Source of the DNA: Perkinsus olseni | Taxonomy: Eukaryota; Perkinsozoa; Perkinsida; Perkinsidae | DNA: 64,000 bases | Reading direction: 5' to 3' | Assembly (NCBI GenBank): GCA_013115135.1 | Contig: JABANP010000012.1 | Coordinates: 248,001 to 312,000 of the forward strand | Shown here: positions 42,170 to 53,510 of the stretch, in pieces | How the letters are laid out: the number at the start of each line of letters is the position of its first letter | Position numbering within the stretch: position 1 is the stretch's first letter | Notes under the pieces: generated by a model | What the model saw: the letters and a program-made list of their open reading frames with translations, nothing else | The model's database searches: none | Told to the model about the DNA's origin: nothing | Position numbers and translations under genes: made by a program

Positions 42170-44580
42170 CTCACGTGGGTCAATTTGACCGCTGAAAATA
42201 AAACTAAATTATCAGAGTAACGGTTACAGGGAGGAGTCCTTTATACTCGGCAGTTCGTACCGGACCGGAAAGTTGGGAGCTTGCACGGCGTTGGCTCGAG
42301 CCGGTATCCTGCAGGTTACGATTAGAAAAATTGTGGCCCATTCACGATTGATTGGAATGCTTCGTGTTTTTATGCGCCAAAGCGCCCTCAGTGAGATTAA
42401 TGGGCCTCTGCATTCACCATGACCGCTGACCATAGAAGTATCCTTCCAGCTAGTCAGTACCGATCTCCGTAGTCCAACGGTCGAAAGGTTTTCATCAACA
42501 CCGATGTCTTTGGAACTATATTCTGATCGGGAAAATAAGACATCCAATTTGGACGTCGTACTGGCTCCTATCAAGTGGTTTTCTTTAAACTTAATATCAA
42601 CTGCTGAAAGTCGATTACTTGAGTTGACGGAACTGGGGAGGAAAGGGACAGGGGCGCTACAGCGAAATTAATTTATTTTCGCTGTGTTATAATTGCCGGT
42701 AAGTAAACGCCGTGGCGATAATTCGTATAATAACGTTTTACATGAAGCATGAAGACAACTATCTCGCGGTCCTGTCATAGCAGGCTGCTTCTTCCTCGAG
42801 CAGGTATGAGTGCCCTCTTGGCACGTACAATGAAGGACCACCGAACTACTGGTATAATAGACACCAGGCTTTGGGGTATTCAGCGGCGCCCTCTGCGATA
42901 CCAGAAGAGATTTGGGAGCCCCAGTATCACCCCTACAACCCTGTGAGTGAGTGTCAATGGCCTTACCCTATGGGCTTGGGCTTATGCTATGGTGACAGGT
43001 ATTGGAGGATGCTATTGGTGATGAGGAGGAGGACACGGGTGGGTTGAAACGGTTGTAGGTGTGTCGGTAGCATAAAATTCGAACCGTAAGCTGCCAGTGT
43101 GGTAGCCGAATTAATGTCTCGTCTGAGCGCAGCACTACCGTTATAGGAACTAAGTCTCTCGATAGAGTATATTGCGAAATAGCGGACAGTATATTGAGAA
43201 TTAGTCCTGACCGATGGGTGTTGCTTTTCGACCGTACGTAGCACGTCTAGTCATTAGGATTTTTGCGCTCCTCAGTAGGCTGTGTTGTCTCTTCTAGACG
43301 CCATTCCGTTCGAGCCGCGCCAGGTCAACTCACCATTCGGATCTCCATTATCACTCAGACTGGGAGACAACAGCAGCCGACCTTTCCCAGTGTCGGCCTT
43401 GCCCGAATGCTTCCAAGCTTTATCGCAAAGATATGCGGGGAGCGACTAATGTAGCACATCAAAGATATGAGTATCTTTGGTCGGACCTCGGTTGTGGCGA
43501 AATTACTCCGAGAGGGAGGAAGATTCTTGTCACTTGGCTGATCCGCTGAGCGCCAAGTGTCAGGTGGATGACTGTCGGCGATGGGAATGCCGAGATGATG
43601 ATTTTGGAATCTCGCGCGCCCTGCCGGGGGTACCCAACTGTCGAGTGGCGTGTGAAAATTTCCGACGGAGCGAAGCTGGAGGGTAGGTCCGGCCTTGTGA
43701 AAGAGGGAGGTAGGGTGGCTCAGGTCTATGAAGGATCCCAAGGTTGAGGAGATTTATTGCCCAGTCTCTTGTAAGTGCGGGATAGGAATCTTAGGTTGCA
43801 GCTTGTACTGGATGAGTTGAGAAGATTCTTGCTCATGCTAGAGTCGGTCTCAGGTGGTTATTGTGCGGCGAGTCCCTCCCAGCCCACATGCCCCGTGACC
43901 ATCAAATCAGCGGCAGTTCTTTCGTCAGTGTGGAGCCTAGCAGTACCAACCATCGCCTTATTCATGCAACTCGGCATGTGAAACTGTTAGTGGATTATCA
44001 TAATCATTTCTGGATCTACCCGAAGCATTTGTTTGATAAATTTGGATGGCGTTGGTTCGGGATTTGGGGTAATTGGGTCGGTTGTACGGTAGCCGACATC
44101 TCCTCGTGGGGGTCACAGACGAGACGCTGTTTCGTAGTCATTTTTATAAACGTGTAGAATTGCTTTCGGACTCACGGGTGTCAAATCGGTACGGAATAGT
44201 GGGAAAAACTCGGCGGGTGGTAGATTTTCAAGGAGTAATACGGAGAGTCGGAATAGAGGAGACAGAATACGAAAACGTATTGATTCTGATTTGTACTGAA
44301 TACATATCTGATTCTGTTCAGAATCAGAATCCATATCGAAAGCTTGGCGATTGGCGAAATGGCATCCGCGTGAAGTTACCGAGGATTCAACGGGCCCTCT
44401 GAACTCGTTCGTTTTCATCTTAGCCGGAACCACCCCTTCCGACAAGGTTCGTCAGCGCTTTTCCAGCTAAGAACTCGAATTTGGGATTTTATTCACGATA
44501 GAATGATTTGCGAACCGCGGACTACTTGGGTGAAAATCTCTCTCAGATGGCATTCTACATTTTAATGCCTCCTACCTGCA
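42170..44580. other. Intergenic, short palindromes only
   Basis: No conserved exon seen. A 20-base inverted repeat CTGATTCTG-TT-CAGAATCAG lies near 44311-44330 and a smaller AATACG/CGTATT hairpin about 40 bases before it. A one-mismatch copy of GCGGAGCGAAGC lies at 43665-43676. Confidence 0.4.
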
Positions 44581-44653
44581 GACCCTGACATGTTCAACGT
44601 CGTCGCATCAACGATTCTGGTGCGTCTCATGAGCGAAGCTGCAACGCCGGTGT

Positions 44654-45780
44654 TTGGGGCTCGGAACAAGACTATCTGCCGTGCCGGTCGATGAAGGCTT
44701 TACCTCTGTCATGATTGACGGTCAGGAGGTTGAGCTGCTCGTTGATTCTGGGTCGTGGGACCTTATTGTGATTGATGGTCACTGGTATGAAGAAAAGTTT
44801 GGCGAAGTTGCTTGCGGAAAGCCGCACTCCGGCTGCTTTTTCTGTCCCGTCGAGGCACCCTGTGACTTCGACGAGGAACAAACGGTGACGACAACATTCG
44901 CAGATGATGTCGTTATTGAACGTATCTTTCGTACTGGGCGACTGGTATTGGCCGGTAATGAAGTTACTCGCTTCGTGTACAGCATCGCAAGGTTGACAGG
45001 AAATGCCACGGAAAGGTCTGCAATCGGGTATTTTGGCTTGGCATTGCGACCCCCCGGCTCGGAACAGTTTGAATCGCCACTCTATCAGCGGAGCGTTCTC
45101 GAGACTCTTTTCCAACGCAACCTCATTGGACGCTTGTCGTACACTACCCGAAGCAATGGGAACCAGGATTCACCTTTTCTTTCCGGTCAAGTGACGCTGG
45201 GTGACACGATAGACGAGTCTGATTTGACCAACTACATGTTCCCCCAGTGGACTGATGACGGGATACATCATCGAGCCTTCGCCGCTGTCTCTGTGCTGTC
45301 GGTGGAGGTCCTCCATGCGCGACGCGTGGCTCGAGGGGAGCCGACCTGCGAAGTCCTTCCTGGACTTCTCTGGCCGCCGCACAAACCAGAGCGCGTTTCG
45401 GGCGCAAATTGACACGGGCTTTACTGGCTTATACTTGCTCTACCCAGATCTTTTTGAGGAAATCAAGAAAAAGTTGAAAAGAGCTTTGAGACGAGCGGGT
45501 CACAAAGAGCTGATTTGGGGACGAAATGAGTACGGAGTTGCTTATGTTCCCGAGGGGGTTCGCCCTTTTTTGCCGGTGTTGAGGCTGCGATTGGGCGGCG
45601 GAGGGAATTCTATACCGATCAATATATTTCCCCGAGCATTACTGTCTACGCACTGGTCAAGGATACGACGTCATTCTAGCTGGCCATGCTGCTCACGGTG
45701 CGCTCGGTACACCGTTTTTCCGGGCGTTTAGTGTTCACGTTGACTACAGCGCGAATCGGATAGGTCTGCTTAAGGTTTGA
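44654..45780 (+). CDS. Pepsin-like aspartic protease (A1), frame changes
   Basis: Bilobal aspartic endopeptidase. First lobe: VMIDGQEVELLVDSGSWDLI (catalytic Asp in DSG rather than DTG), with CGKPHSGCFFCPVEAPC cysteines, IGYFGLALRPPG and LSGQVTLGD. Second lobe: SAFRAQIDTGFTGLYLLYPD (second catalytic Asp, DTG), then YDVILAGHAAHGALGTPFFR and VHVDYSANRIGLLKV to stop TGA at 45778-45780. The open frame shown starts without an ATG; a hydrophobic MFNVVASTILVRLM near 44590 could be the leader. The frame moves forward by one base twice, near 45325 (at GTCCTCC) and near 45632 (at TTTCCCC), without a clear intron. Likely secreted or in an acidic compartment. Confidence 0.8.
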
Positions 45781-46990
45781 AGCGGCGTCGATGCGAGAAT
45801 GTGATACGTATATAGATGTGCTTTTGTCCGTTGGATCTGACCGCGTGCAGCTGATGTCGATCTTTCGGATGTTGCGTTGAAGTTGGGAGAATGACATCAG
45901 TAATGAGATCGTGAGTGATCTTACGTTCGGGACCAACTCACGACGGTGGTCGAGCGATGAAACTGATCATAATCGATAGGTCGCACTGTGAGCGTCCGAC
46001 CTAGAAGGTGAGAGGACGGCCGGCTCTGTCCCGGGGAGCAGGATATGAGACTTATATTATGAGTGTATCGCCACGACTTTGAGAATCTTTGAGAGACAGT
46101 CTCGATTCTGTCACGTAACATAGATACAGGAGTAACACCGAAGTTGACGCTTGAGGCGAACAATTCAATATCTTGAGACTACCCGAAGGGCCGCCGATGC
46201 CCTGGTGGTCACCGCCAGGATCTCTGGCGGTTTGCTTAACGGGTGCAGGCTGACTTAATAGTGACAGTAATATTATGCAGCCACGGCGCCGCTCTCGTCC
46301 TCACCCTCTTGTTGGCTTCTCATGTGCAGTCGTGAGTGCTGTCTACCCGTTTATTTTTATTGACCGTCGTCATGGGTGGAAGCGCAAGGGAGTTATCGAG
46401 CGCTCCCTCATGATACTAAAATTTTTCGTCGGATAGACTGTATTAATCGCTCATTTCCAGCGTCTTCAACCCCTTCCTCTTAATGTCCCGGATCAACGAC
46501 AACGGCAGCGGCATCTCGATAGGTAGCGAAATGTATGGTATTGGAGGATAGTTAGGCCACTGTCAGGCTCTGCAGAGAGAGCTTCGGTGGTCGGGATGCC
46601 GACGGTCTACGACGAAGAGGTAAGCGGCGCAATACTCGTGTTAAAGAAAATGAATCTCCGCGAGTCTCGAGACAGTAGTTCGTAGTGATTGATACAATTC
46701 AAGTTGGAGACAATTTCTACACTTGTCCTCTGAGTGAATAAGAGTGCCGAAGCTGCTCCAAGATACTCAGAGCGGACAACAACTCGGATATCGAGGTTAC
46801 GGAAGATACTTCGCTCCTTTCCATGGAAGCTCTGCAGCCACATGAACTGCAACAGGAAGCTCTAGTGGGTGGAGCAGAGTCCCTCGACTCTTTCGCCCTT
46901 CTCATGTTACATGTAGGGTCCGCCTGGTACCAGCGTAGAGGAGCTGCAGCGAGGAAGGCAAAGGCGAAGACGGGTCGCAGATACCGCGAA
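45781..46990. other. Intergenic, one weak exon pair
   Basis: A hydrophobic piece LVLTLLLASHVQS (about 46290-46330) can splice across a roughly 130-nt intron to VFNPFLLMSRINDNGSGISI (about 46462-46520), like a short secreted protein, but no in-frame ATG is present. Otherwise nothing recognised. Confidence 0.3.
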
Positions 46991-49900
46991 TGGGGTAAGA
47001 GGTCCCGGGGTCGAATCCTGGTAAGGGTTTTTCTTTTCAGGCCATGCCATATACTGAAGAGCTCAGGAGGGAAGAGGGTAACGGCACTTGAGCGGCCACT
47101 TCGAGTCGGAGATTCCATCTTCAGAGCTTCCTGGGCAATGGTCGATGATAACCCACAACAGCGGAGTGCCCCCTCGGGCGAGGAGCCTTCATGTTAGCGT
47201 TGTGGTAGACGATTCGATGTAAGGCCTCCTCGCGTACTGCAGTCTGTAACGATAAAACATGACGCGAAAACGAGGCCACTGTACCACGCGGCGACACGCA
47301 CGTACTTTGTGACTGCTTTGATCGCTCGAATGCCGTTCTCGCGGCTCGTGGCAAATCAGTGGATAATCAGTACTAGCAATTCATTTTTATAATGTAACAG
47401 TTCGACGACCGCCGCTTTTGCGCCACGGCATGGTGGCTTCAGTTTATTTTCATACGGGATAGCTAGGCCGTCGTTCTCGAGGCATTCCGTGTCCAGGATA
47501 GTTGCAGATTGTGTTGTCCGATCGTACTTCTTGTGAAGGTACGTCTTTGGTGGCTACGACGGCAGCAATCGTGTGAATGATTTTTATAAGTAACCACCTC
47601 GACCTCAAGATATGTCCTCATTCTCTGCGCGTAGGTATCACTTCCCTACTAAGGCCTGGTCGACCGTCTCGTAAGTCACTATTCGGGGTCTCCCTCATCA
47701 CCCTAACCATGTCCACTCGGCATTCTGGGCCGTGCGCAAGGCATCCAAGCATCTCTTCACGCATACATTGAAAATTCTTGGTCAGAAATCGTGATTCATT
47801 TCTTCTCAACTTTCAATACCGCGGAGACATTTACAGTGTGAATCACCTCTAAGAACGACAGAGCATCATCAAAGGCGTCGTGCAGAGTATAAGCATTGCG
47901 GTACTCGAGGCCCAGGACATCATTGCATCCTCTATTAGTCAGAAATAGCGATTAATCCCTTCTAAATCTCTATTACCGCGGAGACACTTCCAGTGTGAAT
48001 CAGCTCTCATAAGGGAGAGTGTCATCAAAGGCGTCGTGCAGAGTATAAGCATTGCGATACTCGATGTCTACGACACATCGGAGCTCTCCCCGCATATCCC
48101 GCCTCCTCATGCAGGTGGCGAATGCTGCTATGGGCGCTCTACCAACTCTCTGCCCAGCTGTGGCCATAGTCCACCTCCTCCTCCCTCAGGTACTACTCTC
48201 CTCGACCGTCAGCCCGAGATCGTCATGTCGCCGTGGCTTATCGAGGGAATATATACATTTTCGGCGGCTACGACGGTTCTACAAGGTCAATCGCGGTAAT
48301 CTCGCTCACCAACTCGACTATGTTACTTCATCAGGGTGAACGACTTCTGGCTGTACGACACGCAAGCCCAGTCCTGGGCGCTGGTTGCTCACGCGGTAGG
48401 CCGGGTCTACGTCTATTCTCCCCTTCAACTGTGACATCTCATGCGACGCCCCGCTGTTGATACTCCGATACTCTCGCTATGTGTCTTGTCATCTTTCTCA
48501 CAAGATAGGAAGATAACGAGTGTTTTCAGAGTTTATCAAACGGGCTTTGAATGCGGTAGCTGATCGTCTCATGGAATTTTCGCTTACTTTTCCTATGAAG
48601 AGAAGATGTGGATCATATTTTGGAATTTAGGAATTTGTGAATTTTAATGTTTCCGTTCTCACTGGGAAAGTAGGAGCCTAGAATTCTAGACCCGGCAATT
48701 ATTCTCTTCTTGTTACACATGTCATTTTCGTTGCTTCAGGGCCAGGTTCCGAGTGCACGGCACAGCCACAGCGCGGTGGAGTATAACGGATCGATGTGAG
48801 ACTCGCTGTTTCCCTCTCACTTGTTGCCAAGGAGTGCTGATTATTATTCAATGGAATTCATAGCGAATCACTCCGATAAGTAGAAGCACGCTAACTATTT
48901 CTCAAATTACATTACTGGGATATGATCTTCATGCTGAGCAAATAAACTATGATCTATTTTTGGAGGGTCATCTGTTGATAGACACACATAAGCTGCCGTG
49001 GATATTTTATGTAAATCGTCCTCTTGCAAGCTGCAAACCTTTGAATGGGTCGAGAATGTACTGTGATTTCCATGCCTCGCTCCGCTAGGTATGTCTTTGG
49101 TGGCTATGACGGGAACTATCGTAATGACTTTCATGCTTTCAACTTCGTCGCTGAGAAGTGGAGCCCTGTGGAGGTGAGTCGAAGGCCTTGGTGTTAGGGA
49201 ATCCTTTCTTCCCTGCGGGCGATGCGCATACGTTTTGATGCCTCATTTGTCGCAGGTCAACAACGCTGGTGGCTCTGGGCCGAGGGCACGATACCGTGAG
49301 GGAGGATCGAACCTTCGCGTGTTGCCATGCTGTTTTCTTTGCCAGGGACCTCAGCGGTGGTTCACAAGGACAGTATGTTGGTCTTCGGTGGCCATGATGG
49401 ATCAAAGCATCTCAATGACTTCTACATGTTCGACTTCTTCACCAGTACATGGGCCCTAGTAGAGCCTAGTCTGTCCTCAAAGGTCGTGCAAGGAGCGAGC
49501 CCTGACTTCTACTTTGCATAGCACTTCACTTTTGAGGCCTCCGGTCGTATGCGAAGTGACCTGATGGGCGTGACATATTCGGGCCGCCGTGAGAAAGCGA
49601 TCATAGTGTATTCGAGAAGTGTGAATTTCGACGGAAAAATTTGGGAGAGTTTGTATTGCTCGGAAAATTTGTAGAGGTAGACTCGGACCAGCTCAGAGTG
49701 CTTGCCGATTAATGTGGAAATCTACGAATTCTATTTGCCGCTTTCTTCAGGTGCCCCCACCGACCCCTCGAGACTCTCATATTGCCGCTGTCTACGGTGA
49801 CAGCATGTAGGGTGGGGAGAGTCTCCTGCTGGATGGGACGCCGGTGTTGTAGGTACGTCTTTGGTGGTAGCACGGGGACTGCACGCAACGACTTGTATGA

Positions 49901-51612
49901 GTTCAACCTTATCACTGGGGGATGGAACGAGCTCAGGCGGACGTCTGGTGAGACCATCATTCGGTGGAGGCCTCGGAAGAAGGCTATGGCCTCGAGCGTG
50001 ACGCAGTCGACGTGTGAGGCACAGAATGCTGTATTCTAAAGGCATCTACTACATCTTGTATACTTTCATATCTTTACTGTACTTTGAATCTTACGTCTCG
50101 CGGTTTCATCGTGAAACGGTTGCAGACCCCTCCTAAGCAATGCCTGTATGCATCCTGAGTGTATATAAAAGTTTCAAGTCCTTTGCACGACCAGTTCCCC
50201 TCCCTAGATGTCCCGTACCGTACGCATGGCCAGCTTGAAGGATCGATTTTCTTTGTTTTCTTGAATAGCTTGGAGATCGATCGGTGGCGGTAACAATCCC
50301 GACGGCCCGGCTGGTGGCGAGGATGGCATGGTTGACCACGGCGAAGTGAGACCTTGCCCGAGGTACCTTCCCTTCAGCTACACCTGGTTACTCTGTACGC
50401 CATCCCTAGGTTCTGTCACACCGGAGTGGTCTACCGCGGTGCTCTGTGCGTGTTCGGCGGGTATGATGGACAGAATCGGCTGAATGATTTCCGAAGATAC
50501 ACGCTGGGCTCGGAAGTAGTTGAGCTGCGGGGGTGCCAGAAAACAAAGTGCTTTGAGAGAAAATCTTATTATAGAATTAATGCCTTGAATTCATCCGAAA
50601 AAACATCGATATTTGCTACCATTGGCTCACATTCAACGTTCGCACTTTGTCCCGTTTTTATTCTTGAGAAAATCTGATGTAAAAAATCGGAAAACTGTAA
50701 TTTTTCTGTAAAATCCCCGCACTGTATTTTTGCCACACCGCGTGACGTATCTTAGGTTAACGTTGACATACCTGCATCAACCTTGCTGGAAGATCTTCGA
50801 GGTATGGTCGATGATCCGACATGGTCTGATGTGGTCTTCGAAGTTGAGGGAAAGAAGGTAGGAAATATACCGCATGCAGTTTCCATACCAACTTTTCCCC
50901 AAATCAGGTGTACGCACACAAGATGATGTGCGTCAGATGTCCGTACTTCCAGTGAGTCCCTCCATTCCGATCAGCGGTCCAGCCCAATCCTCAGAGCGAT
51001 GTTCTCGCCTGCGATGAATATGAAGGAAGCCAGCATGCCGATGACCGAGTGTATCCCGATACAGGGAGGAGTCGCCCATAGGGCCTTCAAAGGGGTGCTG
51101 GAGTTCCTCTACACTGATGAAGTGCACGAGGTCGGTGTGTGGGTTTACAGTCCAACGCCGATTCCGGCTTAGTGAGACGAGGCCAGTGCTAATAGAAGGT
51201 GTATTAAGTTAAAGAAGCGCGTGAAGATGTGAACGGAATTATTCGTTTGATGAACGGATGTTAAAGCAAAGAAGATGCACAACCTGAACCGCTAGTTTAA
51301 CTTAGTTGACTGTGGACTCGGCGATGGACCTCTTCGTCACGGCGGACCAATTCGGCATTGATAGACTGAAGAAGATCTGTGAGAAAGAGATTCTGCAGAG
51401 TATCAACATCGACAACGCTCCTACTATAATGCAAGTAAGGCGATGAAAGCGATGGTGTTCATCTGCATCGCTCCGCCTTTTTTCAGGCAGCAGATATGCA
51501 CGCGGCAAGCGGATTGCGAAAGCGTTGCCTGGACTTCATCTTACGCAATTTCGACGCCATTAGTAGCACGTCGGCGTCATCTGTCTTGAGTGAATTTACT
51601 GTTGTCAGGTAA
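46985..51612 (+). CDS. Kelch-repeat BTB protein, multi-exon
   Basis: Six kelch blades in order: PPRARSLHVSVVVDDSM/YVFGGYDGSNRVND (47180-47590), ARDRHVAVAYRGNIYIFGGY with NDFWLYDTQAQSW (48215-48385), YVFGGYDGNYRNDF (49090), TSAVVHKDSMLVFGGHDG (49350-49410), YVFGGSTGTARNDLYEFNLI (49857), and ALCVFGGYDGQNRLNDF (50440). A BTB/POZ domain follows: DDPTWSDVVFEVEGKKVYAH, then VLEFLYTDEV, and a BACK-like helix set (RLKKICEKEILQSINIDN, SGLRKRCLDFILRNFD) to stop TAA at 51610-51612. The order kelch then BTB resembles LZTR1-type proteins and is the reverse of KLHL proteins; a Cullin-3 adaptor role is inferred. The first exon is not firmly placed. Introns at 46995-47040 and 49296-49345 carry T-arm-like sequence. 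Confidence 0.85.
46995..47040 (+). repeat. Intron B: T-arm-like sequence, sense orientation
   Basis: 46 bases from GTAAGAGG to TTTTCAG containing GTCCCGGGGTCGAATCCTGG, at the 5' end of the kelch gene. Same length and layout as intron A in EMC1. Confidence 0.7.
47775..48062 (-). repeat. Tandem duplication with antisense exonuclease-like coding traces
   Basis: Two units of about 125-160 bases (47775-47925 and 47938-48062), both containing ACCGCGGAGACA and a shared block GGCGTCGTGCAGAGTATAAG. Read on the minus strand both units give EYRNAYTLHDAFDDA or -DDT, reminiscent of the HxxxxD end of DEDDh 3'-5' exonucleases; unit one continues to a stop after VLKVEKK, unit two is broken. They lie between kelch blades 1 and 2, in an intron of the plus-strand gene. 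The exonuclease link rests on one short motif. Confidence 0.6.
49296..49345 (+). repeat. Intron E: T-arm-like sequence, antisense orientation
   Basis: 50-nt GT-AG intron of the kelch gene, joining RARYR to TSAVVHKD in frame. It begins GTGAGGGAGGATCGAACC. Confidence 0.8.
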
Positions 51613-52154
51613 AACAGCGGCTTTTGAAGAGATGGGCCGAAACAATGTAGAGCTGTTATTAGAGATCTTACGCATGCGATGATTTTACGATTTATTAGCA
51701 ACCTTTCACCGAGTGGGAAGAATTGCGTTGAACCTCACAGCATGAGTGCACATCTTCAACAGTAATCTAAATTGGTAAACCTCTCTGGCTAGTAAGTATG
51801 GACTTGTTTGACCTTGCATGCTGAATATTGTGAACGACAGCCGAGCGGGCGAGTATTTCGATACTGGCAGTCCCTACCATTGACCGTAAACGTACCTGAA
51901 CCTTGACCGCCCGACTAGCACTAGGACAGAGTACTGTATTCTCCTGAAGATCCATCAGCATGCAACTCCGTCGAAATAAGATTATTGGAGTTGAAACAAT
52001 AAGATCAGCGGATGGAAAGAATAGTCCCGAATCCCGATTTACAACACTTCAAACTCAAGAGAAGAAAGTCCTCGAGATGACCTCCAGCCAAAGTGCTCTG
52101 CGGCGAACCGTGTAGTAAGCAATGGAAAGTGCTCCTTATCATCCTGGTACCACC
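51613..52154. other. Convergent intergenic region
   Basis: Between the kelch-BTB stop and the RPL27A stop. No gene or repeat recognised. Confidence 0.55.
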
Positions 52155-52691
52155 TTAGGCGGTGAGGACGCAGACGCCACCGACGGCCTGGATCTTCTCC
52201 TCAGCCTTCTTCGAGAAGTAACGAGCCTTCACGATGACGGGCTGCTTGGGGAGGTTACCCTTGCCGAGGACCTTGAAGTAGCCGGCCTTAGTGCAGTCGA
52301 TTACGGGGGCCTTGTCCTTCTTGTCGGCGTACTGAAGGCGGGTCTGCTCGGAAACGAGGGTCCACAGCTTCTCAACGTTAACTTCGGGGCGGTAGAACCT
52401 GAAATTAAACACCATCAAACCCAGAGAGAAATCATCCCGAGCGCCACTAGCGAGTATCCAAGGTCGACCCCTTGCCCTTCCCGAATATTACTTGTTCTTC
52501 TGGAGATGGAAGTAACGCATACCGACCTTACCGAAGTAACCGGGATGGTACTTATCGAAGTTAATACGATGATGATGCTGACCACCGGCGTTACCGTGTC
52601 CACCGGGATGCTTACGGTGCTTGCCGATACGGCCGTGACCGTGGGACACGTTTCCTCTATGCTTACGGGTCTTCTTAAGGCAGGCAGTCAT
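52155..52691 (-). CDS. RPL27A: 60S ribosomal protein L27a (uL15), two exons
   Basis: Structural protein of the large ribosomal subunit. ATG at 52689-52691 gives [20 protein letters not shown], followed by the hallmark [31 protein letters not shown] and [15 protein letters not shown] roughly 90-nt intron (GTAATATTC to AATTTCAG) follows, then [40 protein letters not shown] and [16 protein letters not shown] to stop TAA at 52155-52157. The length matches the eukaryotic family (about 148 residues) and the reading frame is intact, which argues against a high indel rate throughout the assembly. Confidence 0.97.
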
Positions 52692-53510
52692 CTTCAGTCG
52701 AGACGCACTTAACCGAGGGCTCGGACTCACCTTCCTCACGCCAAATCGATCAGGCTATATTTTGGTCACGTTGAGGAAATGCAAGATTGAGGCAAGACTG
52801 CAAGATTTTTTCTCGAAAGTCGCGTCTGGACCCTCAGCACAGTACTCTAAATGAATCGTTCCTGTCGATGCCTCAACAGCGTAGTAGCAACAGCCCACCG
52901 GCGAGTAGAAGGAAAAATACCGGTCGTACGGCTGAGCGAAATCGGACAGAAAAGGATGACCAGCTCTCCTATAGCGGTAGGCGTAGCGGAACTGAGGAGG
53001 GAACCACTTACTTCGTTACAGCCCGTCATACTGCAAGCAAACGACATTCAGAAGAAGAGAGCCAAGCACCGGGACGTCGGCCTGGTGGAGGTTGTCGATC
53101 CATCGGGGACCTCCTACGGTGTCGCTTCTTATAATCCATCAGCTTATATGTCTTGCAGGTAGTGGACATATCTTTCAACCTCTTTCGTATCTAACGCGGT
53201 CAACCTCAGGATACTCCATCGTAACTCTCAAGCTCGCATCGATCAAGATTTTTTCTTTGACGTATTCAGTAGAGCACTTCAAGCACGCATAGCAGCCTTA
53301 GGAGGCATGCCGGGGCTGCGCAAGCGAGCCTTTCGCGTGAGATCCCTCCCACCCCTCCACGAGTATCTTCCCGTTTCAGCTCATCAATGGTGAAGGTGAC
53401 CATCTTCCAGGACTGTAGGGTGTGTAAAGCCAGCTTCAACCTAAGATACCATTAGATACGTCGACATCCTCTCGCCAACCACTGCTTGTGTGAATCCATC
53501 CACGGCTTTC
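52692..53510. other. Divergent intergenic region
   Basis: Between RPL27A and the next plus-strand gene; probably holds both promoters. Open frames at 52851-53162 and 52787-53134 overlap and show no domain. Confidence 0.4.

Noticed and set aside
43060..43105. AATTCGAACCGTAAG bounded by possible GT and AG
   Set aside because: No flanking exons recognised, so intron status cannot be supported.
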